A model generated the notes under the pieces. The model searched no databases. It was not told the origin of the DNA and saw nothing but the letters and a program-made list of their open reading frames with translations. Position numbers and translations under genes: made by a program. A stretch of 64,000 bases of DNA from Solirubrobacter ginsenosidimutans (GTDB lineage Bacteria; Actinomycetota; Thermoleophilia; Solirubrobacterales; Solirubrobacteraceae): assembly GCF_027587205.1 (NCBI RefSeq), contig NZ_JAPDOD010000001.1:489922-553921 (forward strand), given 5' to 3'. Below are positions 7,522 through 15,463 of this stretch, one piece after another (positions within the stretch are counted from its first letter, which is position 1; every line of letters begins with the position of its first letter).

Positions 7522-9483
7522 ATGTCCTCCTATCTGCTCTTCCTGATGCTGGGGCTCGGCTCGGGCGCCGTCTACGGGATCCTCGCCCTCGGCCTGGTGC
7601 TCAAGTACCGGGCCGCGGGCGTCGTCGACTTCGGCCACGGCGCAGTGGCGATGTACGTCGCCTATGTGTTCCTGAGCCTGCGCAGCGACGGTCTCCTCGA
7701 GCTGCCCTGGATCGTCCTCCCGCACGAGATCGACCTCGGTGCGCCGGTTGCGACCGGCCCGGCGATGGTGATCGCGCTCGTCTATGCCGCGCTCCTGGGC
7801 GCGGCGATGTACTGGGTGATCTACCGGCCGCTGCGCAGCGCCACTGCGCTGACGCGGGTCTGTGCCTCGGTCGGCTCGATGCTCGCGCTGCAGGGGATCG
7901 CGGTCCTCAACTTCGGGACCACGGCGAAGTCGACGCCGTCGATCCTGCCGTCCTCGCCGATCCAGCTCGCGGGCGTGACCGTGCCCTCGGACCGCCTGTG
8001 GTTCGCGGCGATCGTGATCGTGGTCGCGGCGGTCCTGTCGGTCGTCTATCGGCGCACGCGCTTCGGGCTCGCCACGCGGGCGAGCGCCGAGAACGAGCAG
8101 GGCGCCGCGCTCGTCGGCCTGTCGGCGAACCGCATCGGGCTGGGCAACTGGGTGCTGGCGACGGTCCTCGCCGGGCTCGCCGGGATCCTGATCGCGCCGG
8201 TCTCGACCGTGGACCCCTCGTCGTACACGCTGTTCATCGTCCCCGCGCTCGGCGTCGCACTCGTCGCACGCTTCACGTCCTTCGGCGTCGCCGCTGCGGC
8301 CGGACTGGCGCTCGGCATGCTGCAGTCGGAGATCACGAAGTTGCTCGCGGTCTGGGAGTGGTTGCCGCAGCAGGGCCTGCCGCAGGCGCTGCCGTTCCTG
8401 CTGATCATGGTCGCGATGACGCTGCTGTCTCGCGGCGTGGGAGCCAGGGGCGCGGTGGGCGAGGCACGCCAGCCCCTGCTCGGGCGGCCGACCCGTCCCT
8501 ACGCGACCACGCTCGCGTGCTTCGTCGTCGGACTGATCGTCCTCGTCTCACTGCACGGATCGCTCCAGGCGGCCTTCATGGCCTCGCTGGTGACGATCTG
8601 CCTCGCGCTTTCGCTCGTGGTCCTGACGGGCTACGTCGGGCAGGTGTCGCTCGCGCAGATGTCGTTCGCGGGGGTGAGCGCGTTCGAGCTGACCCACCTC
8701 GCCGGCGGCGCCGGCATCCCGTTCCCGTTCGCCCTCGTGCTCGCGGCGCTCGTGGCCGTTCCGCTCGGTCTGCTGATCGCGCTCCCGGCCCTGCGCATCC
8801 GCGGCGTCAACCTCGCGGTGGTGACGCTGGCGGCGGCGTTTGCGATCGATGCGCTGATCTTCAACGACGAAAGCTTCAGCGGTGGACTGCGCGGGAGCGA
8901 CGTGCCGGTGCCGGCGGTGCTCGGCGACAGCGCGGTGCGGCTCGGAATCTTCCTGCTGGTCGTCGTCTGCCTGGTCGGCCTGCTCGTCGCCCGGCTGCGC
9001 AACGCGCCCGCCGGCCGCATGTTCATCGCCGTGCGCTCCAACGAGCGTGCCGCGGCCGCGGTCGGTATCGACGTCGCGCGGACCAAGATGCTCGCGTTCG
9101 GGCTGTCGGCGTTCATCGCCGGTCTCGGCGGCGGACTGTTCGCCTACCAGCAGCAGACGGTGTCGTCGCCGTCGTTCGGCGTGTTCACGTCGCTGGCGCT
9201 GCTGGCCATCGTCTACGTCGCGGGCGTCGGACGCATCTCGGGCGCCGTCGTCGCCGGGATCATGCTGTCGAGCACCGGCCTGCTGGTCACCGCGCTCGAT
9301 CAGTGGCTGAACATCGGCAAGTACCAGGCGGTCGTGGCCGGGGTGCTGCTGACGCTGACCGCGATCAAGCAGCCGGACGGAATCGCCGCCAGCCCGCCAC
9401 CGCCGCTCGTCAAGCTCGGCGAGTTCGTGACGCGACGCCTCTCGCGCCGGCCGGCGTCGCCCCGTCCCGCCGTCGAGCGATGA
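7522..9483 (+). CDS. fused LivH-LivM ABC transporter permease
   Basis: A 653-residue membrane protein joining the two permease subunits that are usually separate. The first half resembles LivH (LGLGSGAVYGILALGLVLKYRAAGVVDFGHGAVAM; later TRFGLATRASAENEQGAALVGL coupling segment). The second half resembles LivM (LTGYVGQVSLAQMSFAGVSAF; NAPAGRMFIAVRSNERAAAAVGID). Each half shows several long hydrophobic helices. The fusion fixes 1:1 stoichiometry and fits the two distinct ATPases upstream. The charged C-terminus reaches the P450 gene, whose in-frame ATG at 9480 would overlap it, although the better P450 start is at 9507. Confidence 0.88.
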   Translation: MSSYLLFLMLGLGSGAVYGILALGLVLKYRAAGVVDFGHGAVAMYVAYVFLSLRSDGLLELPWIVLPHEIDLGAPVATGPAMVIALVYAALLGAAMYWVIYRPLRSATALTRVCASVGSMLALQGIAVLNFGTTAKSTPSILPSSPIQLAGVTVPSDRLWFAAIVIVVAAVLSVVYRRTRFGLATRASAENEQGAALVGLSANRIGLGNWVLATVLAGLAGILIAPVSTVDPSSYTLFIVPALGVALVARFTSFGVAAAAGLALGMLQSEITKLLAVWEWLPQQGLPQALPFLLIMVAMTLLSRGVGARGAVGEARQPLLGRPTRPYATTLACFVVGLIVLVSLHGSLQAAFMASLVTICLALSLVVLTGYVGQVSLAQMSFAGVSAFELTHLAGGAGIPFPFALVLAALVAVPLGLLIALPALRIRGVNLAVVTLAAAFAIDALIFNDESFSGGLRGSDVPVPAVLGDSAVRLGIFLLVVVCLVGLLVARLRNAPAGRMFIAVRSNERAAAAVGIDVARTKMLAFGLSAFIAGLGGGLFAYQQQTVSSPSFGVFTSLALLAIVYVAGVGRISGAVVAGIMLSSTGLLVTALDQWLNIGKYQAVVAGVLLTLTAIKQPDGIAASPPPPLVKLGEFVTRRLSRRPASPRPAVER

Positions 9484-9506
9484 CCCAGAACACCGGAGGA
9501 AGTCCG

Positions 9507-10703
9507 ATGAGCACGACCATGACCATTCCGGAGTCGGCCCTGGACCCGTTCTCGGACGCGGCGCTGGCGGACCCCTGGGCGATCTATCGCGAACTCCGTG
9601 ACGTGGGGCCGGTCGTGCGCCTGCCTGAGTACGACCTCCACGCCGTGATGCGCTTCGAGGACGTCCGCCGCATCCTCGGCGACTGGCAGACGTTCTCGTC
9701 GCTGTCGGTCGGGCTCAACTCGGTCTTCAACGAGATGGCCGGGCAGAGCGTGGACACGAACCTGTTGATGGCGTCGCCTCCACAGCACCACCGCCTGCGC
9801 GAGGTGTTCGGCGCCGACCTCGCACCGCGGCGGCTGCGGGAGAAGGTCGAGGGCTTCGTGGTCGAGCGCGCCGACGCCCTGGTCGACGAGCTCGTCGAGC
9901 GGGGTTCGTTCGACGCCGTCAACGACCTCGCGCGCCCGTACGTGATGGGCATCATCTACGAGCTCAACGGGCTGCCGGAGAGCGGGCGCGACCGCTTCTT
10001 CGAGTGGGCGGGCGCGATGTTCAATGCGCTGGGCCCGATGAACGCGCGGGCGCAGCAGGGCCTGCAGAGCGTCGGCGAGATGTTCGGCTGGCTGCACTCG
10101 CAGGCCGGCCGCGACCAGGTGACACCGGACAGTTGGACCGCCCACATCTATGACGCCGTCGAACGGGGGGCGATTCCCGGCGCGACCGCCCACGAGTTGC
10201 TGTCGACCTACATCGCGCCCGCGCTCGATACGACGACGCACTCGCTGGGCTGGGCGATCAAGCTGTTCGCCGAGAACCCTGACCAGTGGCATGCGCTCAG
10301 GGACGACCCCGAGCTGATCCCCGGCGCCTACCGCGAGATCCTGCGCATCCAGGCGCCGGTGCACCACTTCGGCCGGCGCGTCGAGGAGGACGTCGAGATC
10401 GACGGCGTGCGAGTGCCCGCGGGCGCGCATCTGATGGTCTCCTACGCGTCGGGAAACCGCGACGAGCGGTACTGGGAGCGGCCCGACGAGTTCGACATCA
10501 CGCGTGACAACACCCGTCAGCTGGCGTTCGGCTACGGCGTGCACGCATGCATCGGTCAGGGCCTGGCGCGCGCCGAGGGCCACGCGATCCTCGCGGCGCT
10601 CGCGCGGCGCGTCGAGCGCTTCGAGGCGGGCGACGGCACGCCGTTCCTGAACAACCTGGTGCACGGACTCGACTCGCTCGACGTGCGCGTCACGAGGGGC
10701 TGA
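9507..10703 (+). CDS. cytochrome P450 (first of three)
   Basis: About 398 residues, a soluble bacterial class I P450. I-helix oxygen-activation segment: IAPALDTTTHS (AxxDTT). K-helix ExxR: YREILRI. Haem-binding loop: FGYGVHACIGQGLAR with Cys near residue 348. The I-helix proline (APALDTT) differs from the AGMDTT of the two sister P450s. The start at 9507 is set by GGAGGAAG five bases upstream; an earlier ATG at 9480 lacks such a site. It lies one base from the next P450 in the transporter operon. Substrate unknown; hydroxylation or O-demethylation of the imported compound is plausible. Confidence 0.92.
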   Translation: MSTTMTIPESALDPFSDAALADPWAIYRELRDVGPVVRLPEYDLHAVMRFEDVRRILGDWQTFSSLSVGLNSVFNEMAGQSVDTNLLMASPPQHHRLREVFGADLAPRRLREKVEGFVVERADALVDELVERGSFDAVNDLARPYVMGIIYELNGLPESGRDRFFEWAGAMFNALGPMNARAQQGLQSVGEMFGWLHSQAGRDQVTPDSWTAHIYDAVERGAIPGATAHELLSTYIAPALDTTTHSLGWAIKLFAENPDQWHALRDDPELIPGAYREILRIQAPVHHFGRRVEEDVEIDGVRVPAGAHLMVSYASGNRDERYWERPDEFDITRDNTRQLAFGYGVHACIGQGLARAEGHAILAALARRVERFEAGDGTPFLNNLVHGLDSLDVRVTRG

Positions 10704-10704
10704 C

Positions 10705-11886
10705 ATGAGCATCGCCGGCGTCGACATCGACCTCTTCTCCACCGCGGTCCTCGAGGAGCCGTGGGCGGCCTACGCGGCACTGCGCGAGCGGGGGCCGGCG
10801 GTCTACCTCGACCGTTACGGCGTCTGGGCGATCCCTCGCTACGACGAGGTGTTCGCCATGCTGCGCGACCACCAGACGTTCTCGTCGGCGCCGGTCCCGG
10901 CCCTGGAACCCGAGCGACCGGACATGGAGGCCGCCCGCCACTCGATCCTCGGCAGCGATCCGCCGCGCCACACGACCTTGCGTGCCGTGCTCTCCGAGCA
11001 GCTCTCGCCGCGCGCGTTGCGGACGCTGCGAGCTGACATCGAGACGCAGGCGGACGCCGTCGTGGCCGGGCTGGTCGAGCGGGGGACGTACGACGCCGTG
11101 CAGGACCTCGCCCGGCGGTTCCCGGTCGAGGTCGTCGCTCGGCTCGTCGGCCTTCCCGAGGACGCGCGCGAGCCCCTGCTGGCGCTCGCGGACGCGGCGT
11201 TCAACACCTTCGGGCCCGCGAACGAGCTCACGCAGGCATCGTGGTCGCGGCTGCCGGAGATCGGCGGCTATATCGCACAGGTGATGACGCGCGAGACGAT
11301 CGCGCCGGGGAGTTGGGGTGCGGCCGTCTATGCGGCGGCGGACCGCGGGGACATCTCCGAGCCGGACGCGATCCAGATGATGAACGCGTTCATCGTCGCC
11401 GGGATGGACACGACCGTGAACTCGATCGGCAGCGCGATCTGGCTCCTCGCCGAGCGTCCGGACACGTGGGCCGCGCTGCGCGAGGACCCGTCGCTGGTGC
11501 GCTCGGCGTACGAGGAAGCGCTGCGCTACGAGTCGCCGGTCAGCTTCTTCTGCCGCGGCGTGACGCGCCCGACCGAGGTCGGCGGCGTGCAGCTCGACGC
11601 CGGCGATCGCGTGATGCTGCTGTTCGGGGCGGCCAACCGCGACGAGCGCCACTACGCGGACGCCGATCGCTTCGACGTGCGCCGCAACCCGCTCGACCAC
11701 GTCGCCTTCGGCGGCGGCATCCATGGCTGCGCCGGCCAGGGCCTTGCCCGGATCGAAGGCCCGGCGGTGCTGGGCGCGCTCGTCCGGCACGTCGAATTCC
11801 TCGAGCTCGCGGGTGAGCCGTCGCGGCATCTCAACAACGCCGTCCGCGGACTCGAGCGCCTACCGATCGCGACGAGGACGAGCTGA
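10705..11886 (+). CDS. cytochrome P450 (second of three)
   Basis: A 393-residue soluble P450. I-helix VAGMDTTVNS, ExxR in YEEALRY, haem loop FGGGIHGCAGQGLARIEG, and a C-terminal LNNAVRGLERLPI segment like that of CYP199-type aromatic O-demethylases (resemblance from memory). It starts one base after the first P450 and its stop overlaps the ferredoxin start. It is much closer to the third P450 (AGMDTT, CAGQGLARIE, LNNAVRGL) than to the first, suggesting duplication inside the cluster. Confidence 0.92.
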   Translation: MSIAGVDIDLFSTAVLEEPWAAYAALRERGPAVYLDRYGVWAIPRYDEVFAMLRDHQTFSSAPVPALEPERPDMEAARHSILGSDPPRHTTLRAVLSEQLSPRALRTLRADIETQADAVVAGLVERGTYDAVQDLARRFPVEVVARLVGLPEDAREPLLALADAAFNTFGPANELTQASWSRLPEIGGYIAQVMTRETIAPGSWGAAVYAAADRGDISEPDAIQMMNAFIVAGMDTTVNSIGSAIWLLAERPDTWAALREDPSLVRSAYEEALRYESPVSFFCRGVTRPTEVGGVQLDAGDRVMLLFGAANRDERHYADADRFDVRRNPLDHVAFGGGIHGCAGQGLARIEGPAVLGALVRHVEFLELAGEPSRHLNNAVRGLERLPIATRTS

Positions 11887-12080
11887 TGCGCGTCGAGGTC
11901 GATCGCGCGCGCTGCGAGGGACACGGGATGTGCGAGGACGCCTGCCCGGAGGTCTTCCGACTCGACGACGACGGCGAGCTGGAGATCCTGATGGACCGCA
12001 TCCCGGACGAGCTGCGGCGCAAGGCCGAAAGCGCGGTCCGCCTGTGCCCGGTGGCCGCGCTGACCGTGCGTACCGACTGA
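11886..12080 (+). CDS. P450-type ferredoxin with an extra cysteine
   Basis: A 64-residue ferredoxin of the kind that feeds electrons to bacterial P450s. Cysteines at about 10, 16 and 54 (the last in LCPVAAL) are the usual ligands of a [3Fe-4S] cluster. The C-x2-[variable]-x2-C motif has histidine at its variable position (CEGHGMC). An additional Cys20 (CEDACPEVF) stands where these proteins normally have alanine before PEVF, so a [4Fe-4S] cluster or altered potential is possible. The ATG overlaps the upstream P450 stop by one base and the gene overlaps the reductase by one, so all three are coupled. Confidence 0.9.
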   Translation: MRVEVDRARCEGHGMCEDACPEVFRLDDDGELEILMDRIPDELRRKAESAVRLCPVAALTVRTD

Positions 12081-13183
12081 TGGACCGTGTCGTCGTCGTG
12101 GGCGCGTCGCTGGCCGGTCTTACCGCCGCGGATGCCCTGCGCGTGCAGGGCTACGAGGGCGCGATCACGATCGTCGGCGGCGAGTCACACGCGCCGTACA
12201 CCCGCCCGCCGCTGTCCAAGGGCGTGCTGACGGGGGCGGAGCCGCCAGAGACGGTGCGGCTCGTCCCGCCGGAGGATGACATCGAGCTGCGCATCGGCAC
12301 GACGGCGGTGGCGCTCGACCGCGAGCGGCAGGTCGTCGAGCTCGAGAATGGCGAACGCGTGCCCTACGACGGGCTCGTGATCGCGACCGGTGGTCGCGCT
12401 CGCTCGCTCGTTGCGCCTGACCAGACGGGTGAGTACCGGCTGCGGACGCTGGACGACTGCCTCGCGTTGCAAGCGGCCTTCAGGGCGCGGCCGAACGTGC
12501 TGATCGTCGGCGCCGGCTTCCTCGGGATGGAGATCGCTTCGACCTGCCGCGTGCTCGGGCTTGACGTGACCGTCGTCGATCGCGAGCCACCGCTGCAACG
12601 CGTTCTCGGCGAGTACCTCGGCCGCCTGATCACCGAGGCGGCGCTCGATGCGGGCGTGCGCATCAAGGTCGCCGCCGGCGACGCGCGGCTGCTCGGCAGC
12701 CCTGTGCACGGCGTGCAACTCGGGGATGGCAGCGTCGAGGAGGGTGACATCGTGATCTCGGCGGTCGGCGACGTCCCCAACAGCGGGTGGCTGGGCCTCC
12801 GCGGGCCAGTGGTCGTTGATGATCGCTGCCGGGTTGCGCCTGGCATCGTGGCCGCCGGCGATATCGCGGCGGTCGGCGGCCTGCGCACGCCCCACTGGGC
12901 GAGCGCCGTCGATCAGGCGCGGGTGGCGGCGGCCGCGCTGCTGCACGGCGACGCGGCACCGGCGCTCAACGCGGTGCCCTACTACTGGACCGAGGGCCAC
13001 GGGCTCGAGATCAAGGTCTGCGGCCCGCTGCCGGTCCACGGCGAGCCGGTCGTCCTCGAGGGCTCGGTGGCCGAGCGAGACGCCGTCCTGCGCTGGCCGG
13101 AGGCCGCCGCGACGATCAACCACCGCATGCCGCTGGGCAAGCTCAAGCGCCTTGCGGCGCCGCGGGAGGTCGCGCTTCCATGA
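12080..13183 (+). CDS. ferredoxin--NAD(P)+ reductase (P450 redox partner)
   Basis: About 367 residues of the rubredoxin/putidaredoxin-reductase-like family. An N-terminal FAD motif (VVVVGASLAGLTAADALR) has Ser-Leu where many have GGAG. Then come PYTRPPLSKGVLTG, the NAD-binding motif VLIVGAGFLGMEIASTCR, and VAAGDIAAVGG near the C-terminus (second FAD contact). It should pass electrons from NAD(P)H to the adjacent ferredoxin and on to the three P450s. The ATG at 12080 overlaps the ferredoxin stop, and its own stop overlaps the third P450 start (ATGA). Confidence 0.92.
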   Translation: MDRVVVVGASLAGLTAADALRVQGYEGAITIVGGESHAPYTRPPLSKGVLTGAEPPETVRLVPPEDDIELRIGTTAVALDRERQVVELENGERVPYDGLVIATGGRARSLVAPDQTGEYRLRTLDDCLALQAAFRARPNVLIVGAGFLGMEIASTCRVLGLDVTVVDREPPLQRVLGEYLGRLITEAALDAGVRIKVAAGDARLLGSPVHGVQLGDGSVEEGDIVISAVGDVPNSGWLGLRGPVVVDDRCRVAPGIVAAGDIAAVGGLRTPHWASAVDQARVAAAALLHGDAAPALNAVPYYWTEGHGLEIKVCGPLPVHGEPVVLEGSVAERDAVLRWPEAAATINHRMPLGKLKRLAAPREVALP

Positions 13184-14364
13184 CGACGCTCCACGCGCCG
13201 TCGACGTCGCGCGACCTCTACGACGACGCGACCCTCACCGACCCCTACTCGGCGTACGCCGAGCTGCGCGGGGCGGGCAGCGCCGTCTATCTCGAGCGTC
13301 ACGGCGTCTACGCGCTGCCACGCTACGCCGAGGTGCGCAGAGCGCTGGGGGACTGGGAGACCTTCTCGTCCGCCGCGGGCGTCTCGATCGCGCCCCAGTT
13401 CGACCGCCTGTACGCGGGCTCGGTGATCGCCTCCGACCCGCCAGAGCACGACGTCCTGCGCTCCGTGCTCGCCGAGCGGCTGGCGCCGCGCGCGCTGCGG
13501 CCGCTGCGCGCGGACATCGAGGCCCGCGCCGACGCGCTCGTCGCCGAGGTCGTCGCGCGCGGGTCGTTCGACGCCGTCGCCGACCTCGCGCAGGTCTTCC
13601 CCGTCAGCGTCGTGGCCGACCTGGTCGGCGTCCCGCAGGAGGGGCGCGAGCGGTTCCTGGACCGCGCGAACCGGAACTTCAACCTCTTCGGCCCGGCCAA
13701 CGAGCGCGCGCTCGACTCACTCGGCGTCCACGACGAGAGCCTCGCCTACGTGCGCGAGCACGCGACGCGGGACCGGCTCGCGCCGGGCAGCTTCGGCGCG
13801 ACCGTGTACGAGGCGATCGACGCCGGGATCGTGTCCGAGCGCCAAGGCCTGCGGCTGCTGATGACCTACCTGTTCGCCGGGATGGATACGACGATCAACG
13901 CGATCGGTCACGCGATCTGGCTCTTCGCTCGCCAGCCGGAACAGTGGCGTGCGCTGCGCGCCGATCCGTCGCTGGTGGGTCCCGCGTTCGAGGAGGTGCT
14001 GCGCCTGGAGTCCCCGGTTCAAGGCTTCGCGCGAACGGTCCGGCGCGACGTCGCGTTCGATGACGCGCGGGTGCCCGAGGGCGCTCGCGTGCTGCTCCTC
14101 TACGGCTCGGCCAACCGTGACGAGCGCCGGTGGGCTGACGCGGACCGTTTTGACATCCGAAGAGACGCTTCGGGGCACGTAGCGTTCGGCTACGGGGTCC
14201 ATGGATGCGCCGGCCAGGGCCTCGCCCGCATCGAGGCCCACGCGATATTGAGCGCGCTCGCACGCCGCGTCGAGTCCTTCGAGTGCGGCACCCCGCAGCG
14301 GCGGCTCAACAACGCCGTCCGCGGACTGGCGGCGCTGCCCACGACGGTGGTCCCCGCGGCATGA
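13180..14364 (+). CDS. cytochrome P450 (third of three)
   Basis: A 394-residue soluble P450 with I-helix FAGMDTTINA, ExxR in FEEVLRL, haem loop FGYGVHGCAGQGLARIE and the C-terminal LNNAVRGLAALP segment. It is strongly similar to the second P450 across the haem and C-terminal regions. It overlaps the ferredoxin reductase by four bases and a VOC gene by four bases, so it belongs to the same tightly packed unit. Three P450s sharing one redox chain suggests successive or parallel oxidations of related substrates. Confidence 0.92.
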   Translation: MTTLHAPSTSRDLYDDATLTDPYSAYAELRGAGSAVYLERHGVYALPRYAEVRRALGDWETFSSAAGVSIAPQFDRLYAGSVIASDPPEHDVLRSVLAERLAPRALRPLRADIEARADALVAEVVARGSFDAVADLAQVFPVSVVADLVGVPQEGRERFLDRANRNFNLFGPANERALDSLGVHDESLAYVREHATRDRLAPGSFGATVYEAIDAGIVSERQGLRLLMTYLFAGMDTTINAIGHAIWLFARQPEQWRALRADPSLVGPAFEEVLRLESPVQGFARTVRRDVAFDDARVPEGARVLLLYGSANRDERRWADADRFDIRRDASGHVAFGYGVHGCAGQGLARIEAHAILSALARRVESFECGTPQRRLNNAVRGLAALPTTVVPAA

Positions 14365-14762
14365 CCGTCGCGCTCGACCATGCCGGCCTGTCGGTCGGGG
14401 ACCTCGATGCCGCGGCAGCGTTCTACGGCCGCGTGTTCGGGTTCGAGGCGGAGTTCCCGTTCGTCCTCGGCGAGATCCGTGGCGTGATGCTGCGGTTGGA
14501 GACCGGCGGGCGGCTCGAGCTGTTCGAGCGCCCGGATTCATCTGGCGGGCTGCGTGCGGAGAGCCCGATCGACGCGCTCGCCACCCGCGGCTACGGGCAC
14601 TTCGCGGTCAATGCGCCTGACATCGACGCGCTGTTCGCGCGGGCGCTGGAAGCGGGTGCGGTCGAGAAGGTCTCGCCGCGGCCGTCGCCCGAGCCGGGCG
14701 TGCGCTTCGCGTTCCTGGCCGACCCGGAGGGCAACCTCGTCGAGCTGGTGGAGCGGGCGTGA
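14361..14762 (+). CDS. VOC family protein (short)
   Basis: A 133-residue VOC module beginning VALDHAGLSVGDLDAAAAFYGRVFGFE, with the metal-ligand histidine in LDHAGLSV. A second half carries GYGHFAVNAPDIDALFARALEAGA and ends DPEGNLVELVERA, where the glutamate is the usual last metal ligand. This size and pattern fit lactoylglutathione-lyase-like or methylmalonyl-epimerase-like proteins, and small lyases or dioxygenases. It overlaps the third P450 and the SDR by four bases each, so it is co-translated with the P450 electron chain. Confidence 0.85.
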   Translation: MTVALDHAGLSVGDLDAAAAFYGRVFGFEAEFPFVLGEIRGVMLRLETGGRLELFERPDSSGGLRAESPIDALATRGYGHFAVNAPDIDALFARALEAGAVEKVSPRPSPEPGVRFAFLADPEGNLVELVERA

Positions 14763-15463
14763 ACCGCCTCGCCGGCAAGGTCTGCTTCATCACCGGCACC
14801 GCGGGCGGGCAAGGCGCCGCGGCGGCCGCGTTGTTCGAGGCCCAAGGCGCCGTCGTCGTCGGGTGTGACATCAAGACCGACGGGATCGACCTCGCCGACC
14901 CGGAGCAGGCGGCGGCGTGGATCGAAAGCGGCGTCGCCGAGGTGGGGAGGATCGACGTGCTCTACAACAACGCGTCCGCGACCCGCGTGGGTCCGTTCGA
15001 CGAGCTGACGTGGGACGCGTGGCAGTTCACGCTGCGCAACGAGCTCGACCTGATCTTCACGGTGACCAAGGCCGCCTGGCCGCACCTGCAAGCGAGCCGG
15101 GGGCTGATCATCAACACCGCGTCGGTGTCCGCGTGGCGCGGCGCGGTCTTCCAGGAGCAGGCCGCGCACGGCGCCGCGAAGGGCGGCGTGCTGGCGCTGA
15201 CGCGGCATCTGGCCGCCTCGGGTGCGCGCCACGGCATCCGCGCGAACTCGATCTCGCCGGGATTGATCGTGACGCCGCAGATCGCCGAGTTCTTCGAGGA
15301 CCCGTCGCATCCGATGCACGGGATGCGCGAGTCGCACCCGCTCGGCCGGCTCGGGCAGCCGGAGGACGTCGCCAAGGTCGCGCTCTTCCTCGCCTCCGAC
15401 GACGCGGCGTACCTGAACGCGATCGACATCGTCGTCGACGGCGGGCAGTCGGTGATCGTGTGA
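14759..15463 (+). CDS. short-chain dehydrogenase-like protein lacking the catalytic tyrosine
   Basis: A 234-residue Rossmann-fold SDR with the cofactor motif ITGTAGGQGAA, the NNAS motif (YNNASATRV) and the catalytic-serine strand NTASVSAWRG. The YxxxK active site reads HGAAK: codon 15167-15169 is CAC, so histidine (about residue 137) replaces tyrosine while the lysine is kept. The C-terminus (DAAYLNAIDIVVDGGQSV) is canonical. It could be a poor or non-classical dehydrogenase, or have another function. GTG start at 14759 overlaps the VOC stop; the next gene starts at the overlapping GTGA. Confidence 0.88.
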   Translation: MNRLAGKVCFITGTAGGQGAAAAALFEAQGAVVVGCDIKTDGIDLADPEQAAAWIESGVAEVGRIDVLYNNASATRVGPFDELTWDAWQFTLRNELDLIFTVTKAAWPHLQASRGLIINTASVSAWRGAVFQEQAAHGAAKGGVLALTRHLAASGARHGIRANSISPGLIVTPQIAEFFEDPSHPMHGMRESHPLGRLGQPEDVAKVALFLASDDAAYLNAIDIVVDGGQSVIV

